Notes under the pieces: model-generated
Seen by the model: the letters and a program-made list of their open reading frames with translations, nothing else
What the model was told of the DNA's origin: nothing
The model's database searches: none
Made by a program: the position numbers and the translations under genes
Shown here: one piece after another, positions 48,704 through 58,255 of the stretch
Layout: every line of letters starts with the position of its first letter
How positions within the stretch are numbered: position 1 is the stretch's first letter
Origin: a bacterium
GTDB taxonomy: Bacteria > Planctomycetota > Planctomycetia > Isosphaerales > Isosphaeraceae
Reading direction: 5' to 3'
DNA length: 64,000 nucleotides
Assembly (NCBI GenBank): GCA_016125085.1
Contig: WGMM01000006.1
Coordinates: forward strand, 110,079 to 174,078

Positions 48704-49615
48704 TCACGTCTGTTTCGAAGATATCGATGCACGCTGCGTGAGATCCGGCGGAATTTCGATCGTTCCTGAAAACAGACCGACGAACAGCGCCGCAGTGATC
48801 AGGTCGGCCGTCGTGCCGGGGTTGCGCCGATTACCGTCGGCCCGCAGCCAGGCGTCGAACTTGGCATGCTCGGCTTGATACGTCGCCGGATCCGCTCGAT
48901 GCCGGACAACCGACGAGGCGAGGGATTTCAATTCCGCCTCGATCGCATCGCCACATTTGCGGCGGACGAGCGTATCGCCCCGAACGAGCCTTGCCAGATG
49001 CACATCGGCGATCGCACGCAGCCAGTCGTCTGAGAAGCGGACTTCTCTCTCCAGTTCGCCCGCGATTTCGAAAACGTCTGAGAATCCGGTTGCATATTGG
49101 GCGGCGACATCGTCATAAGAGGCGGCAATTTGCATCGCCTCGTACAACGTACACGACGGCTGGTCGGCGATGTCCTGTGAACCACGCTGGCCCATGCCGC
49201 CGGGTTTGGCCAGGGCGATGGCTTCATAGGCTGCGATGGCGTCATGAACGGTCGATTTCAGCAGAATTCCCTTAACTTCTCCACGATCGATTCGCCCGGT
49301 TTCGAACGCGGCTTTCGAAAGTGGGGCAAGCAGGAGAATCTGTCCGAGATTCGTATTGGTCGAAACGACCGCTCTTGTTGCTCGGACGGCCTCCAGCACT
49401 AGTTCGCCGACGGTTCGGTAGGCAGCGGCTTCGAAAACGGGCCGAAGCGCACGGGCCGAAGCAAGAAAATCGGCGACGTCAAGATCGGTGAAATTCCAGG
49501 AAAACCCGGGATGAACGTTGCCGGCTTTGGGTGCGAGCACTTCCATGACGCAGGCCGCTTCGATGCAGGCCCCGATCTTCTCACCCGGCAATGGCATCGA
49601 TTCGCGATCGTTCAT
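48704..49615 (-). CDS. CitG-family protein (triphosphoribosyl-dephospho-CoA synthase-like, methylotroph Orf5)
   Basis: 303 residues. CitG-type motifs: EVLAPKAGNVHPGFSWNFTD, TVGELVLEAVRATR and STNTNLGQILLLAPL. Citrate lyase genes are absent; the homologue in methylotrophs (Orf5) is always in H4MPT clusters and is thought to act in cofactor synthesis by transferring a ribose-phosphate unit. It starts inside the ATP-grasp gene's stop (4-bp overlap). The exact substrate is unproven. Confidence 0.87.
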   Translation of the reverse strand: MNDRESMPLPGEKIGACIEAACVMEVLAPKAGNVHPGFSWNFTDLDVADFLASARALRPVFEAAAYRTVGELVLEAVRATRAVVSTNTNLGQILLLAPLSKAAFETGRIDRGEVKGILLKSTVHDAIAAYEAIALAKPGGMGQRGSQDIADQPSCTLYEAMQIAASYDDVAAQYATGFSDVFEIAGELEREVRFSDDWLRAIADVHLARLVRGDTLVRRKCGDAIEAELKSLASSVVRHRADPATYQAEHAKFDAWLRADGNRRNPGTTADLITAALFVGLFSGTIEIPPDLTQRASISSKQT

Positions 49616-50544
49616 GAGCGGCTACCGATCGATCGCCGGACGGCCGCCAGCCAGGCGGATGCGATGTCAACGCCCGTCGCCGCTGCTATCGCACGCCAGC
49701 CGGGCACGCCGTTCACTTCGAGCACGAGCCAGCGGCCTTCCCGGTCGCGGATCAGGTCGATGCCAAGAATCATGCCGCCGATGACGTCGGAGACGGTCTC
49801 AGCGATTCTTCGAACTTCAACGGGTATTTCAGGCAACGCTTCGGCACGGGCCCCCTGAGCTACGTTCGCACGCCATTCACGCGGAGCGGCGATTCGACGC
49901 ATGGCTGCGACGATTTCGCCATTGAGCAGGAAAACACGCAGATCCCAGCCTTCGTTCGGCACGAAAGCCTGAAGATAAAGCACGGAACCGATCCGCTCCA
50001 TCGCATTCACGACCCGCCAGCAGCTTTCGCGGTCAGCGACACGCACGAGGCCGCGGCCCTCGGAGCCGAACACGGGCTTGATGACCACATCGCCGCCCAG
50101 CCTTTCGAAAGCATCGAGAGCTTCTTCAGCATTTTCGCCCACCCAGCTCGGCGGCACGGCGATGCCGGCCCCGGCGAGTCGAGATAGCGAAAGGGCTTTG
50201 TCGACTGCCATTTCGACAGTCCGGGGCGGGTTGAAGACCGGCACGCCACAATCGACGAGCCTGTGCAGGGCGTCCATCCGGAACACGACCGGCTCCAGCC
50301 CCGCGGGCGGCATCATCCGCACAAGGATGGCATCCTGCCCGGCAAGTTTCAGGCCGTCGGCGAAAATCCCGCAATCCGAACGACCGGTGTGATTTGTGCT
50401 GATCGACATCGTCAGCGATTCGAAAGCGCGAATGGTCAGATCGACCCCGATGATCGCCGCGGCACGCTGCAAATCCTGAATATGCCAGCCAGTGCCTGAT
50501 GCCAGGACGGTAAATTGCGGGCGTGAGCCGGAGCCGGGCAGCAT
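49612..50544 (-). CDS. ATP-grasp ligase (RimK/MptN-like)
   Basis: 310 residues. ATP-grasp signatures are GGDVVIKPVFGSEGRGLVRV and DLIRDREGRWLVLEVNGVPG, the Mg2+ site. In archaea a RimK-like ligase (MptN) adds glutamate to tetrahydromethanopterin, and a similar gene sits in methylotroph H4MPT clusters. It follows mch by 5 bp and overlaps the CitG-like gene, so its role is likely cofactor tailoring. Confidence 0.87.
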   Translation of the reverse strand: MLPGSGSRPQFTVLASGTGWHIQDLQRAAAIIGVDLTIRAFESLTMSISTNHTGRSDCGIFADGLKLAGQDAILVRMMPPAGLEPVVFRMDALHRLVDCGVPVFNPPRTVEMAVDKALSLSRLAGAGIAVPPSWVGENAEEALDAFERLGGDVVIKPVFGSEGRGLVRVADRESCWRVVNAMERIGSVLYLQAFVPNEGWDLRVFLLNGEIVAAMRRIAAPREWRANVAQGARAEALPEIPVEVRRIAETVSDVIGGMILGIDLIRDREGRWLVLEVNGVPGWRAIAAATGVDIASAWLAAVRRSIGSRS

Positions 50545-50549
50545 CGAGG

Positions 50550-51545
50550 TCAGAAGTCCTCGATCGCGAACGAGGCTCGGAGGATTTCAGGGCAAAGCGA
50601 TCCGAACCCGTGGCTTCGGCCGGTAACGACGTTTTCGAAAATGATTCTGGCGGGCGCGAACAAGCCAGGATCGACCTTGTAGAAATCGTAGCCGTAGCGT
50701 TCGAACGTGACGGCGAACGGGTCACCGAAATCGCGCGAGGCACACGATGGAACACGCGATGCAGCCTCGGCGATCGATTCGTCGTCGCCCGTTACCTGAA
50801 GTACGACGGTGGCACCGTAAAGCACGGCGTCGTTCGTTCGTCCGATGGCAGCCATGTCGTTTTTGGCGATCGGGGGCAGGGGGGCCCAGCCTTGCGCGGC
50901 CACCAGCCGCGACAAGTCAAAGCCCAGCTCGACGAGCTTATGCAGAGCCGTTTCCACACTTCGGGCCACCACCTGCACGCCACCGGCCAGGCTGGCTGTC
51001 GGAGCGACGGCAAGCACAAGCCTGTCCGGCGAAAGGCCGCAATCGCCGGAGACTTTCTCGATGATCTCGGCCGGCGGCAGTTTCCGTGTTTCGAGCACCC
51101 CGGTGACACGTGCGGGCGTCTCGGTATAACCCAGCGACTTGATCAGCTCTTCCTTGCCTGCCGCGGAACGCATCGGGCCCGAGCCCATGGCGAAATACTT
51201 GCCCGAGCTGAGCGCCCAGCCGGCATATTGGGCGGAAAGGCAGGCAAGGACGGGAAAATCGGTACGGACGAAGACCATCGGGCGATCGACGCTGGGAATC
51301 GATGCGGGAACGATCGAGACGTCGGCCAGATCACCCATGCACATCCGGGCCAGGGCCAGGCCAGCGCTCAAACCACCCGGCACGTCTATGCCGCAATTGA
51401 CGACACGTGCCCCGCCGTGCGATTCATGGCTGGCCACGCGATAAAGCGACGGACAGGCGGTGAGCGCATCGGCCACGCGAGCCGATCGATCGTTCAGAGC
51501 CTCGGGAGCGACCAGGGGTACGCTCAATTTCGCGCTGTGACTCAT
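50550..51545 (-). CDS. mch: methenyltetrahydromethanopterin cyclohydrolase
   Basis: 331 residues from the ATG at 51545, overlapping the fhcC stop by 4 bp. It interconverts methenyl- and formyl-H4MPT. Family sequence: HGGARVVNCGIDVPGGLSAG and GSGPMRSAAGKEELIKSLGY. It supplies formyl-H4MPT to the Fhc complex encoded just upstream. Confidence 0.95.
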   Translation of the reverse strand: MSHSAKLSVPLVAPEALNDRSARVADALTACPSLYRVASHESHGGARVVNCGIDVPGGLSAGLALARMCMGDLADVSIVPASIPSVDRPMVFVRTDFPVLACLSAQYAGWALSSGKYFAMGSGPMRSAAGKEELIKSLGYTETPARVTGVLETRKLPPAEIIEKVSGDCGLSPDRLVLAVAPTASLAGGVQVVARSVETALHKLVELGFDLSRLVAAQGWAPLPPIAKNDMAAIGRTNDAVLYGATVVLQVTGDDESIAEAASRVPSCASRDFGDPFAVTFERYGYDFYKVDPGLFAPARIIFENVVTGRSHGFGSLCPEILRASFAIEDF

Positions 51546-52408
51546 GTGTACGCCGTCGCCCCTTCCGCGGAATCTGACAATACGAGAATTTCGCCCAGGC
51601 CATGATTCAGCCGATCGCCCAGATAGCGTCTCACCGAACGGCAACAGAGCATCGCCCCCGCGGGCTTCCATCCTGCCGCCGCCGCATGGCTCAACTGAAT
51701 GCCCAGCGTGTGGGGCCGGAAGCAGTCCGCTTCCGGAAATCCCGTGGCTGAAATCGAAGTGCGACAGTCAGCGTATGGGCCGAGAACGATCGTGCCCCGT
51801 TTCATACCCTGGCCGACGATACCCTGCGTGAAACCTGCCAGCAGGATCGATCCAGCGATCATGCCCCGGCCCGCGCCTTCGCCAACAGGGCCAGCCACTG
51901 CGATTGTGCCACGGCGCATGCGTACCCCGACATGGTGCCGCGCGCGGCCGTGCACGAAAATCTCGCCGCCAGTCATGCCCCTCAACTCGCCCGGCCAGTT
52001 CGCGCCAAGCCAGTCGCCAGTCTCGCCGTGAACGATCAGTCGGCCGCCGGACATCGCGGCACCGGCCCATGCACCACAATTTCCGTGGATTTCGACCGTT
52101 CCGCCGACGAGTTCAGCGGCAGTCCTGGCACCCGTGTCACCTTCGACAATCAATTGCCCCGATTTCAACCCGAAGCCAAGGCCGTCCCAGCGGGAGAAAT
52201 CGCCGACGCAGAAAATGCAATCGTCGGTTCCCGCCGACTTTTCGACCGTCGCCAGAGCCTGCAGAGGCACATGAATTCGACCGACCGCGAGTGCGATCGA
52301 CCTGGCAGCGGCGATATCGCAGCCTGCCTGCAGGGCTTGTACAAGATGGCGAGCCTCGACCCGGGTGGCGGGAATGGCGTCTGGCCTGGCTGAGATCGTC
52401 CAGCTCAT
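51542..52408 (-). CDS. fhcC: formyltransferase/hydrolase complex subunit C
   Basis: 288 residues. A GltS-C-like right-handed beta-helix built of G-rich turns (GGTVEIHGNCGAWAGAAMSG, GGRLIVHGETGDWLGANWPG). It corresponds to FwdC/FmdC of methanogens and is structural. It overlaps fhcD by 4 bp upstream and mch by 4 bp downstream. Confidence 0.94.
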   Translation of the reverse strand: MSWTISARPDAIPATRVEARHLVQALQAGCDIAAARSIALAVGRIHVPLQALATVEKSAGTDDCIFCVGDFSRWDGLGFGLKSGQLIVEGDTGARTAAELVGGTVEIHGNCGAWAGAAMSGGRLIVHGETGDWLGANWPGELRGMTGGEIFVHGRARHHVGVRMRRGTIAVAGPVGEGAGRGMIAGSILLAGFTQGIVGQGMKRGTIVLGPYADCRTSISATGFPEADCFRPHTLGIQLSHAAAAGWKPAGAMLCCRSVRRYLGDRLNHGLGEILVLSDSAEGATAYT

Positions 52409-53346
52409 CGGCCGCCTCCATCATCGCTCAGGCAATCGCTGAGCCGGAAATGAAACGGCCCGAGCTTGCCACCGTAATTACCGGCAGAGATGGCCACGAC
52501 ACCGGGCGATGCGGCGGCTTCGTGAAGTGCGACCCGCATGGCCTGGGCTACGATTTCCGGCGAAAGGCCGTCGATGACGATTTCATAACAGCAATTGGCA
52601 CCGGCGGGAAGGTCTGATGTCACCAGAGATTTCAATGTCGGGGCATAGGCGTGATTGGTGCTGGCGATCTGCCCCTTGTATTTCGAACCGACCTTGGAGC
52701 CGGAGCGGACGACGCCACCGGGAAACGGCATGATGACGCCCTCGATGCCCCGCACTTTCTCGACCGCACGCTCGGCTGCGGCGAGCGTCTCGGCCCCTGA
52801 GCAGCCGAGAATCAGAATGTTGCCGCCGCCGACACCCTTGACGGTGCCGAATTCGTCCTCGCAGACGAATTCACCGTCCATCACGGGAATGCGCCAGTAT
52901 CGCCTGCCTCCGATGACTTTCGAAATCTGGAAACCGTCGCCGAAACGTCGCAACTTGCCGCCGACCCGGATGAGTTTCGATCGATCGGCAATCCCGTCGT
53001 AGCAGGCCGTCGTCGGGCAAGTCATCACGCACTGGCCGACCCGTTTGACCACGGCTTTTTCCAGTGATTCGCGATTGAACGCAAACAGAAGCACGGCCAG
53101 CCCGGGGCGTCCGTCGGGCGTTTCCTCAGGCGTCAATTCCCGCTCAATTCCCGCCTCTGCATCGCACGCGATCACACTCGTGGCATAACCGGTCATCACC
53201 GTGCCGGCAGTGCGTGCCCAGGCGATCGAAGCGGCCGTCACGACCACGCGGGCCGCCGTCATCGGAAAGGCTTCAGCGAAGGTGTCCACGATCGTCACTT
53301 CACCCAGCTTCAGGCAGCCGGGTGTGGAAGGAGAAGCGTCAGACAT
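52405..53346 (-). CDS. fhcD: formylmethanofuran:H4MPT formyltransferase subunit
   Basis: 313 residues from the ATG at 53346 (MSDASPSTPGCLKLGEVTIV); the frame is open further upstream inside fhcA. The Ftr fold is shown by VDTFAEAFPMTAARVVVTAA and by the C-terminal LPAGANCCYEIVIDGLSPE. It moves the formyl group between H4MPT and methanofuran. It overlaps fhcA by 8 bp. Confidence 0.95.
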   Translation of the reverse strand: MSDASPSTPGCLKLGEVTIVDTFAEAFPMTAARVVVTAASIAWARTAGTVMTGYATSVIACDAEAGIERELTPEETPDGRPGLAVLLFAFNRESLEKAVVKRVGQCVMTCPTTACYDGIADRSKLIRVGGKLRRFGDGFQISKVIGGRRYWRIPVMDGEFVCEDEFGTVKGVGGGNILILGCSGAETLAAAERAVEKVRGIEGVIMPFPGGVVRSGSKVGSKYKGQIASTNHAYAPTLKSLVTSDLPAGANCCYEIVIDGLSPEIVAQAMRVALHEAAASPGVVAISAGNYGGKLGPFHFRLSDCLSDDGGGR

Positions 53347-55057
53347 CTCTGGCCTCCTTCTGGCCGAGCGTTCGCGGGGCGATCGTCCGGAGGCGGCTGC
53401 GTACATGGTCGCCGATATCGGCCGTTTCCCAGGCCGTCGTGGCGCTGCGCTGCCACCAGCGGCGGATCGGTTCGAGCGTCTCCTCATCTGGCCGGGGCTG
53501 GTCGAAGCGATGCGTCGTGCCGGGTTCGAAGGCACGAATCTCGGTATCGTCCACGATCACACGGCCGCCTTTAAGAACCCAGCGGGGCATGGCGAACATG
53601 CGTCGCAAGTCCTTGTCAGGCTGATAAATCGTAATATCCGCATCAGCCCCGGGCCCGAGATGCCCTTTATGGGCAAACCCAAGCATGCGAGCCGGAGCGG
53701 CCCGCGTGACGATCGCCAGCTCCGAAAGCGAGTACTCACGCGAAAGATCCCGAATCGCAGTACGCTCGCGTACCGATTCAGGCAGGCGTTCCAGACACTC
53801 GCGGCGGTACCCGGCATCGGCCAGCAGGGCCATCAGCTCAGGATAAGCCGTAAACGATGCACCGTTGGGGTGATCGGTGCTCAGGGCGACCTGCCAGGGG
53901 TCTTCGGTCCGCAGGAACCATTCCAGGCCTGTGGCCCATTGCACCGCGTGCACCAGGTTCTTGTCGCGGTATTCGATCGGCATGACGCCGCAGCCGGTCT
54001 CCAGCTCGACATGGTCCAGCAGCAGCTTCCGCTTCGTCAGCCCGCCGAGATACTGCGCCGTCGCTCCGTCGGCGGTCATGACCGTCGTCGCCCCGAAGAG
54101 CACCTGGCCGACGTCGACAGAAATCTCCGGGCGATCGTTCACCAGGTCAACAAGTGCTTCGACATCGGCCCTCAAGCTCGCCGGATCGTTCGGATCGCCG
54201 CCGTACGAATGAAACTGAACGTGAGCCAGGTGCACCGGCAGACCGCTCAAAGCCCGAAGCGTTTCGGCCGTTGTGGCATGATTACCCGGCAGGCCAAGAT
54301 TGAGCGAATGAAGATGCACCGGGTGCGGCAACCCAATGGTGGCGGAGGCTTTACAGAGACTTTCGAGAATCATCCGTGGCGAGACGCCGAACTCGGGCAC
54401 CTGGTCGTCGAGGGCCGAAATCCTTGGCCGCCCCTGCTTCCAGGTTTCGATACCGCCTGGATTGACGACCTTGACCCCCAGCGATCCGGTGCGCCAGACC
54501 AGCCACCGCACAAACGCTTCGACCCGCGAATCGACCGAAGCCGCCGAAGCTTCCGTCGCCCCCTGACTTAAGACTTCCAGCAGGTAACGATGATTCCCCG
54601 CCAGGGTCAGAAAGCCGCGATCGACCAGCGGCGTATCGGCCAGTTCTTCATGGGCCAGATAGGCCCCGACAGGCGCGATCGCGGCGTCGTTGACAGTCGT
54701 GTAACCCATTCCGGCATACAGCCGGCCCGTCATCGTCGCGGTCGGGCAACTGCCCATCGTGCCGCCGGAAAAGTCTCCGGATGCCGGGCTGGACTGGCCT
54801 GCTTCGAACCGACGTTCTTCTGGCCTGAGCAGGCGTGAGGCATCCACCTTGGCACCGGCCACGTGGCAATGCACATCGACACCGCCGGGCATGACGACAT
54901 ACCCCCGGGCGTCAATCGTCCGATTCGGCCGAATCGCGGGATCCTCCGGCGCGGCGATGATTCGGCCATCGCGAATCCACACGTCGCGTGGCTCTTCATC
55001 CACCCCATGAAGCGGGTCGATCACTCTGCCGCCGGCGATTTTGACCAGGCCGCTCAT
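53339..55057 (-). CDS. fhcA: formylmethanofuran dehydrogenase subunit A / formyl hydrolase
   Basis: 572 residues from the ATG at 55057. An amidohydrolase barrel with H63-x-H65 in GGVDVHCHVAG, K196 (GVKVVNPGG) as the likely bridging carbamylated lysine, H250, H279 and D395 (LSTDHPNG) completing the dinuclear metal site. It hydrolyses formyl-methanofuran to formate. It overlaps fhcB by 4 bp. Confidence 0.95.
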   Translation of the reverse strand: MSGLVKIAGGRVIDPLHGVDEEPRDVWIRDGRIIAAPEDPAIRPNRTIDARGYVVMPGGVDVHCHVAGAKVDASRLLRPEERRFEAGQSSPASGDFSGGTMGSCPTATMTGRLYAGMGYTTVNDAAIAPVGAYLAHEELADTPLVDRGFLTLAGNHRYLLEVLSQGATEASAASVDSRVEAFVRWLVWRTGSLGVKVVNPGGIETWKQGRPRISALDDQVPEFGVSPRMILESLCKASATIGLPHPVHLHSLNLGLPGNHATTAETLRALSGLPVHLAHVQFHSYGGDPNDPASLRADVEALVDLVNDRPEISVDVGQVLFGATTVMTADGATAQYLGGLTKRKLLLDHVELETGCGVMPIEYRDKNLVHAVQWATGLEWFLRTEDPWQVALSTDHPNGASFTAYPELMALLADAGYRRECLERLPESVRERTAIRDLSREYSLSELAIVTRAAPARMLGFAHKGHLGPGADADITIYQPDKDLRRMFAMPRWVLKGGRVIVDDTEIRAFEPGTTHRFDQPRPDEETLEPIRRWWQRSATTAWETADIGDHVRSRLRTIAPRTLGQKEARDV

Positions 55058-56337
55058 TGCGCCGCCTCCGCACCGAACCGGGCGTTCGCATCGCCGGATT
55101 CCGCTGAGTTCGAATCGCCCTTCGCTCGCAATGCGTTCCGAAGTGCATGCAGAATCGTCAACAGGTCCGGATCGCTGGCTTTTCGTACATTCCGCACAGG
55201 CACCACGACTCCATCGCCACGAATCAGCGTTCCTGAAGCCCCCAGCCCGCATGTGCCGACGGGAATCGAAATCGTTCGGCCGGAATTCGAATCAGGGCCG
55301 AAACGGTCCGCCGCATCAACCGTCACAAAGCGAATTCCGGCGGGGATGTCCTCCTCAGAGAGTCCCGTGTAGAAACTCACGACGAAATCGGCCTTGTCCG
55401 CCGACCATTCGCCCAGCGCTCGCGCAGGACCGTCAGCGGTGAATCGCATCGGAGTAGACAGTCCGGCACGAATGGAGAGCACGGCATCGAGCCCCGCCGC
55501 GTTGATCTCGCTCGGCACATGCGTCGACACGACACGGCGATCACCCGTCGAATTGGCTTCGGCGACCAAATCCGCGAACGATTCGGCAACGCCGAATGCA
55601 TCCGCCAGCCCCGGCGGATCGTCGCCACGCACGATAGCCAGCCAATGGGAATTGCGGACGGTGTGGACAAATCGCCGCACGCTCGCATCCGGCGATTCCT
55701 GCAAGTCATCCTTCAGGCTTGCCCGGACGGCGCGGAGAAACGCGTTCGACTGCCCGGGATCGACCCGGATCATCTGATCCTCGATCCAGCCAACGGATGC
55801 GAGCGACGAATCCGGCGAAACGACTGCCAGACGATGCGCGCGGCTGGACGCCGGCCCGAAGCGTTCCATCCAGTGCGGGTGGGTGTGCCAAAGCGGGGCA
55901 TACCAGAGCACGACCGCATCGCTGCGAAGCCTGATTTCGCCCCAGCTCGCCGCCGTACAACCCTTTTGAGCGAAAGACGCAGCCCAGGGCGAGCCACCAC
56001 CCTGGAATTCCGGCTCACGGACGACCCACGCGCCGAGATCCTCCGCAAGCGCAATCGCCGCTTTCTGAACCTCCCACGCGGTGTGCTCCAGCCCCACCAG
56101 CGCGATCGAGCGACCGAAGTGCAGGGCATCGCGCAATTGACTGGCAGCCATCGCGATGCGATCGTTCGAATCATCCTGCGTACGCGAAATCCCAGAACCT
56201 GCCCGCCGCATAAAATTCCGGGCCAGTTCGCAATTCCGGAAATCGGGGACGCCGGAAAGCAGTTCCAGGTCATGACACAGGCATCCGCAGCCGGCGCACA
56301 CCGGCACAGCCCCCGGATGGATCGAACTCGCCGTCAT
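55054..56337 (-). CDS. fhcB: formyltransferase/hydrolase complex subunit B
   Basis: 427 residues from the ATG at 56337; GTG at 56367 (with GGGAAG upstream) and TTG at 56409 are alternatives. It is homologous to the FwdB/FmdB molybdopterin subunit. The N-terminal iron-sulfur-type motif is retained (C14, C17, C19, C21, C36 in VPVCAGCGCLCHDLEL), but the pterin/metal-binding part is poorly conserved, as in other bacterial FhcB, which are not redox-active. First gene of the fhc block. Confidence 0.9.
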   Translation of the reverse strand: MTASSIHPGAVPVCAGCGCLCHDLELLSGVPDFRNCELARNFMRRAGSGISRTQDDSNDRIAMAASQLRDALHFGRSIALVGLEHTAWEVQKAAIALAEDLGAWVVREPEFQGGGSPWAASFAQKGCTAASWGEIRLRSDAVVLWYAPLWHTHPHWMERFGPASSRAHRLAVVSPDSSLASVGWIEDQMIRVDPGQSNAFLRAVRASLKDDLQESPDASVRRFVHTVRNSHWLAIVRGDDPPGLADAFGVAESFADLVAEANSTGDRRVVSTHVPSEINAAGLDAVLSIRAGLSTPMRFTADGPARALGEWSADKADFVVSFYTGLSEEDIPAGIRFVTVDAADRFGPDSNSGRTISIPVGTCGLGASGTLIRGDGVVVPVRNVRKASDPDLLTILHALRNALRAKGDSNSAESGDANARFGAEAAQ

Positions 56338-56424
56338 CCCAGATGAAGAATCTTCGCCCGTCGTCACGATTTCGCTTCCCGATCCGATCGATCCGAATCC
56401 TGCCTGCAACCGGTCACCGTCACT

Positions 56425-57717
56425 TCAGAGCACTTCGGTCGAGATCTTCGGCCCGCTGGCCGGAATCTCCCGAAACGGCTCCAGGGCCTGTTTCATGGTC
56501 AGGGCATCAGGATAACGATCGCGCGGGTTGCGGGCCAGTGCCCGGTGAATCGCCCCGGCCAGCGCTTCCGGAATCTCAGGATCCCGCTTGCGGATCGGCA
56601 CCGGCTCTTCCTGCAGAATGACCAGCAGCTGCTGCGCCAGATTCTGCGGATAATCGTGAATCTTGTGCCCGCTGATCAGGTGATAAAGCGACGCCCCCAG
56701 GGCATACTGGTCAGCCCTCGCGTCGGTTCCGCGAAAGTCGGTCACCTGCTCCGGCGGCACATAGCCAGCCGTGCCCGCAATCTCGCCCGTGAACGAAAGT
56801 CCGCTCATCGGTGAATCCTGATAGATCCGCCCCAGGCCGAAGTCGGCCAGTTTGACGACCAGCTTGCCGTTGCGACGCGCGACCAGAATGTTCCGCGGCT
56901 TGATATCCCGGTGGATGAACCCCTGGCCGTGGGCAAAAGCCAGCGCATCGAGCACCTGGCACGCGATTTCGATCGCCAGCGGAATCGGCAGCTTGCCGCC
57001 CGCCCGGTTCCTCATCTTGGCGGCGTTCACGCCCGAGACATACTCCATAGCCAGATACAACCGGCCCTGATCATGCCCGAAATCGCGATACTGAACGATC
57101 TGCGGATGCCGCAGCCGGCGCAGAATCGACACCTCGCGCAGGAACCGGCCCACGATCGTGTCCGAAGCGAACACGGCGGGCATGATCGTCTTCACGGCGT
57201 CGATCCGGCCTGTGTCCTTATGCCGGGCTTCGTAAACGACCCCCATGCCACCCCGGCCGATTTCGCGGACGATTTCGTAGGCACCGATCGTTTTGAGATC
57301 CTCGTCGGCGGCACCGGGCCCGATCGCTCCAGCTGGGTCATCAGGCCTGGTTTCTTTCATGGCGCCGGGGATCGGGCACCATTGACCGGACAGGATGCCG
57401 ATCTCTTCGGAATCCTCCGGCTCGATCCGCACCTTGAACCGGCTGGCGCCGCCCCGTATTTCGTCGCCGTCGGCAAGTGAGGAAACTCCCACCGGCTTGC
57501 CGTTCAGAAACGTACCGTTGCGGCTGGCCATGTCGATCAGCCGGCAACTGGGCGGGTTCATTTCGATCAGAAAATGAAAACGCGAGAACGTTTTATCGGT
57601 CGATGGCAGCCGGAAGTGGGCCTGAGGCGACCGCCCCACGATGAAGTTATCGTGGTTCCGGAACTCATAGCGATGCCCGGAATGGGGGCCTTCGATCACT
57701 TCCAGCACGACTTTCAT
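56425..57717 (-). CDS. FHA-domain serine/threonine protein kinase
   Basis: 430 residues from the ATG at 57717. The N-terminal FHA domain (about 24-95: NFIVGRSPQAHF, MASRNGTFLNGKPVG) binds phosphothreonine. The kinase domain (146-410) has the G-loop IGRGGMGVVYEA, K176, catalytic HRDIKPRN (269-276) and DFG (292-294). No membrane segment, so it is cytoplasmic. It ends 87 bp before fhcB (15 bp before the most upstream alternative start) on the same strand and may be the first gene of the C1 transcript. Confidence 0.93.
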   Translation of the reverse strand: MKVVLEVIEGPHSGHRYEFRNHDNFIVGRSPQAHFRLPSTDKTFSRFHFLIEMNPPSCRLIDMASRNGTFLNGKPVGVSSLADGDEIRGGASRFKVRIEPEDSEEIGILSGQWCPIPGAMKETRPDDPAGAIGPGAADEDLKTIGAYEIVREIGRGGMGVVYEARHKDTGRIDAVKTIMPAVFASDTIVGRFLREVSILRRLRHPQIVQYRDFGHDQGRLYLAMEYVSGVNAAKMRNRAGGKLPIPLAIEIACQVLDALAFAHGQGFIHRDIKPRNILVARRNGKLVVKLADFGLGRIYQDSPMSGLSFTGEIAGTAGYVPPEQVTDFRGTDARADQYALGASLYHLISGHKIHDYPQNLAQQLLVILQEEPVPIRKRDPEIPEALAGAIHRALARNPRDRYPDALTMKQALEPFREIPASGPKISTEVL

Positions 57718-57887
57718 CGATCGTCGAGTCCGCTTACGTGCTTCATCGCAAATCACGTTCTACCTCATGATTTTACGAAGTTCGCGCCGGCCTTCCTAGT
57801 GAATTCGCGCCAGGGCGAGCCGCGTACCCGACTCTTACGCCACGAACCCCTTCCAGGTTCGGAAAATCCGGAATCCGGTGCCGATTA

Positions 57888-58251
57888 CGATGCCGAAACC
57901 CGACTGCCGGAACGTCGTCGGCCGGCGCATCTCTTCGTCATAAATCAGATATCCCGCAAATTCGCTTGACTCGGCAAGGCGGCTCGGAGAATCTGAAATC
58001 CGTAAGCGATTTCTCTCCCTCGTTCGTCTTTCGCCCGTTCGTTTCGCCTTTCCGGTCGTCGAGGCCCCAGGCCATGAATCACGCCCCCGGACATCCGCAT
58101 CCGCCGTTCTCCGCCGGACTCATCCCGGCCCACTCAACAACAAGCTCTTTGGTACCATATTTGTCGTTTCATCGGGAAAGGACAAGAAATCGACCTCGAC
58201 AGCACAGATCTCCCATTCTACGAATAAGGCTCCTGACCCTTTTTTCCTTCC
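57888..58251 (+). repeat. ~365-bp interspersed repeat, copy A
   Basis: Aligns along its length with copy C (61214-61578). It starts at GATGCCGAAACCCGAC, includes GAATCTGAAATCCGTAAGCG and ATGAATCACGCCCCCGGACA, and ends GGCTCCTGACCC followed by a T run and CCTTCC. Apparent ORFs inside (for example MGRDESGGERR… on the minus strand) recur in the other copies and are best seen as repeat sequence. The right end abuts the toxin tail. Confidence 0.85.
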
Positions 58252-58255
58252 TGTG

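Noticed and set aside
53201..54571. Plus-strand ORF of 456 codons
   Set aside because: Antisense of fhcA/fhcD.
57945..58133. Minus-strand ORF beginning MGRDESGG
   Set aside because: The same text recurs in copy C of the repeat and overlaps its ends; it belongs to the repeat and has no gene context.
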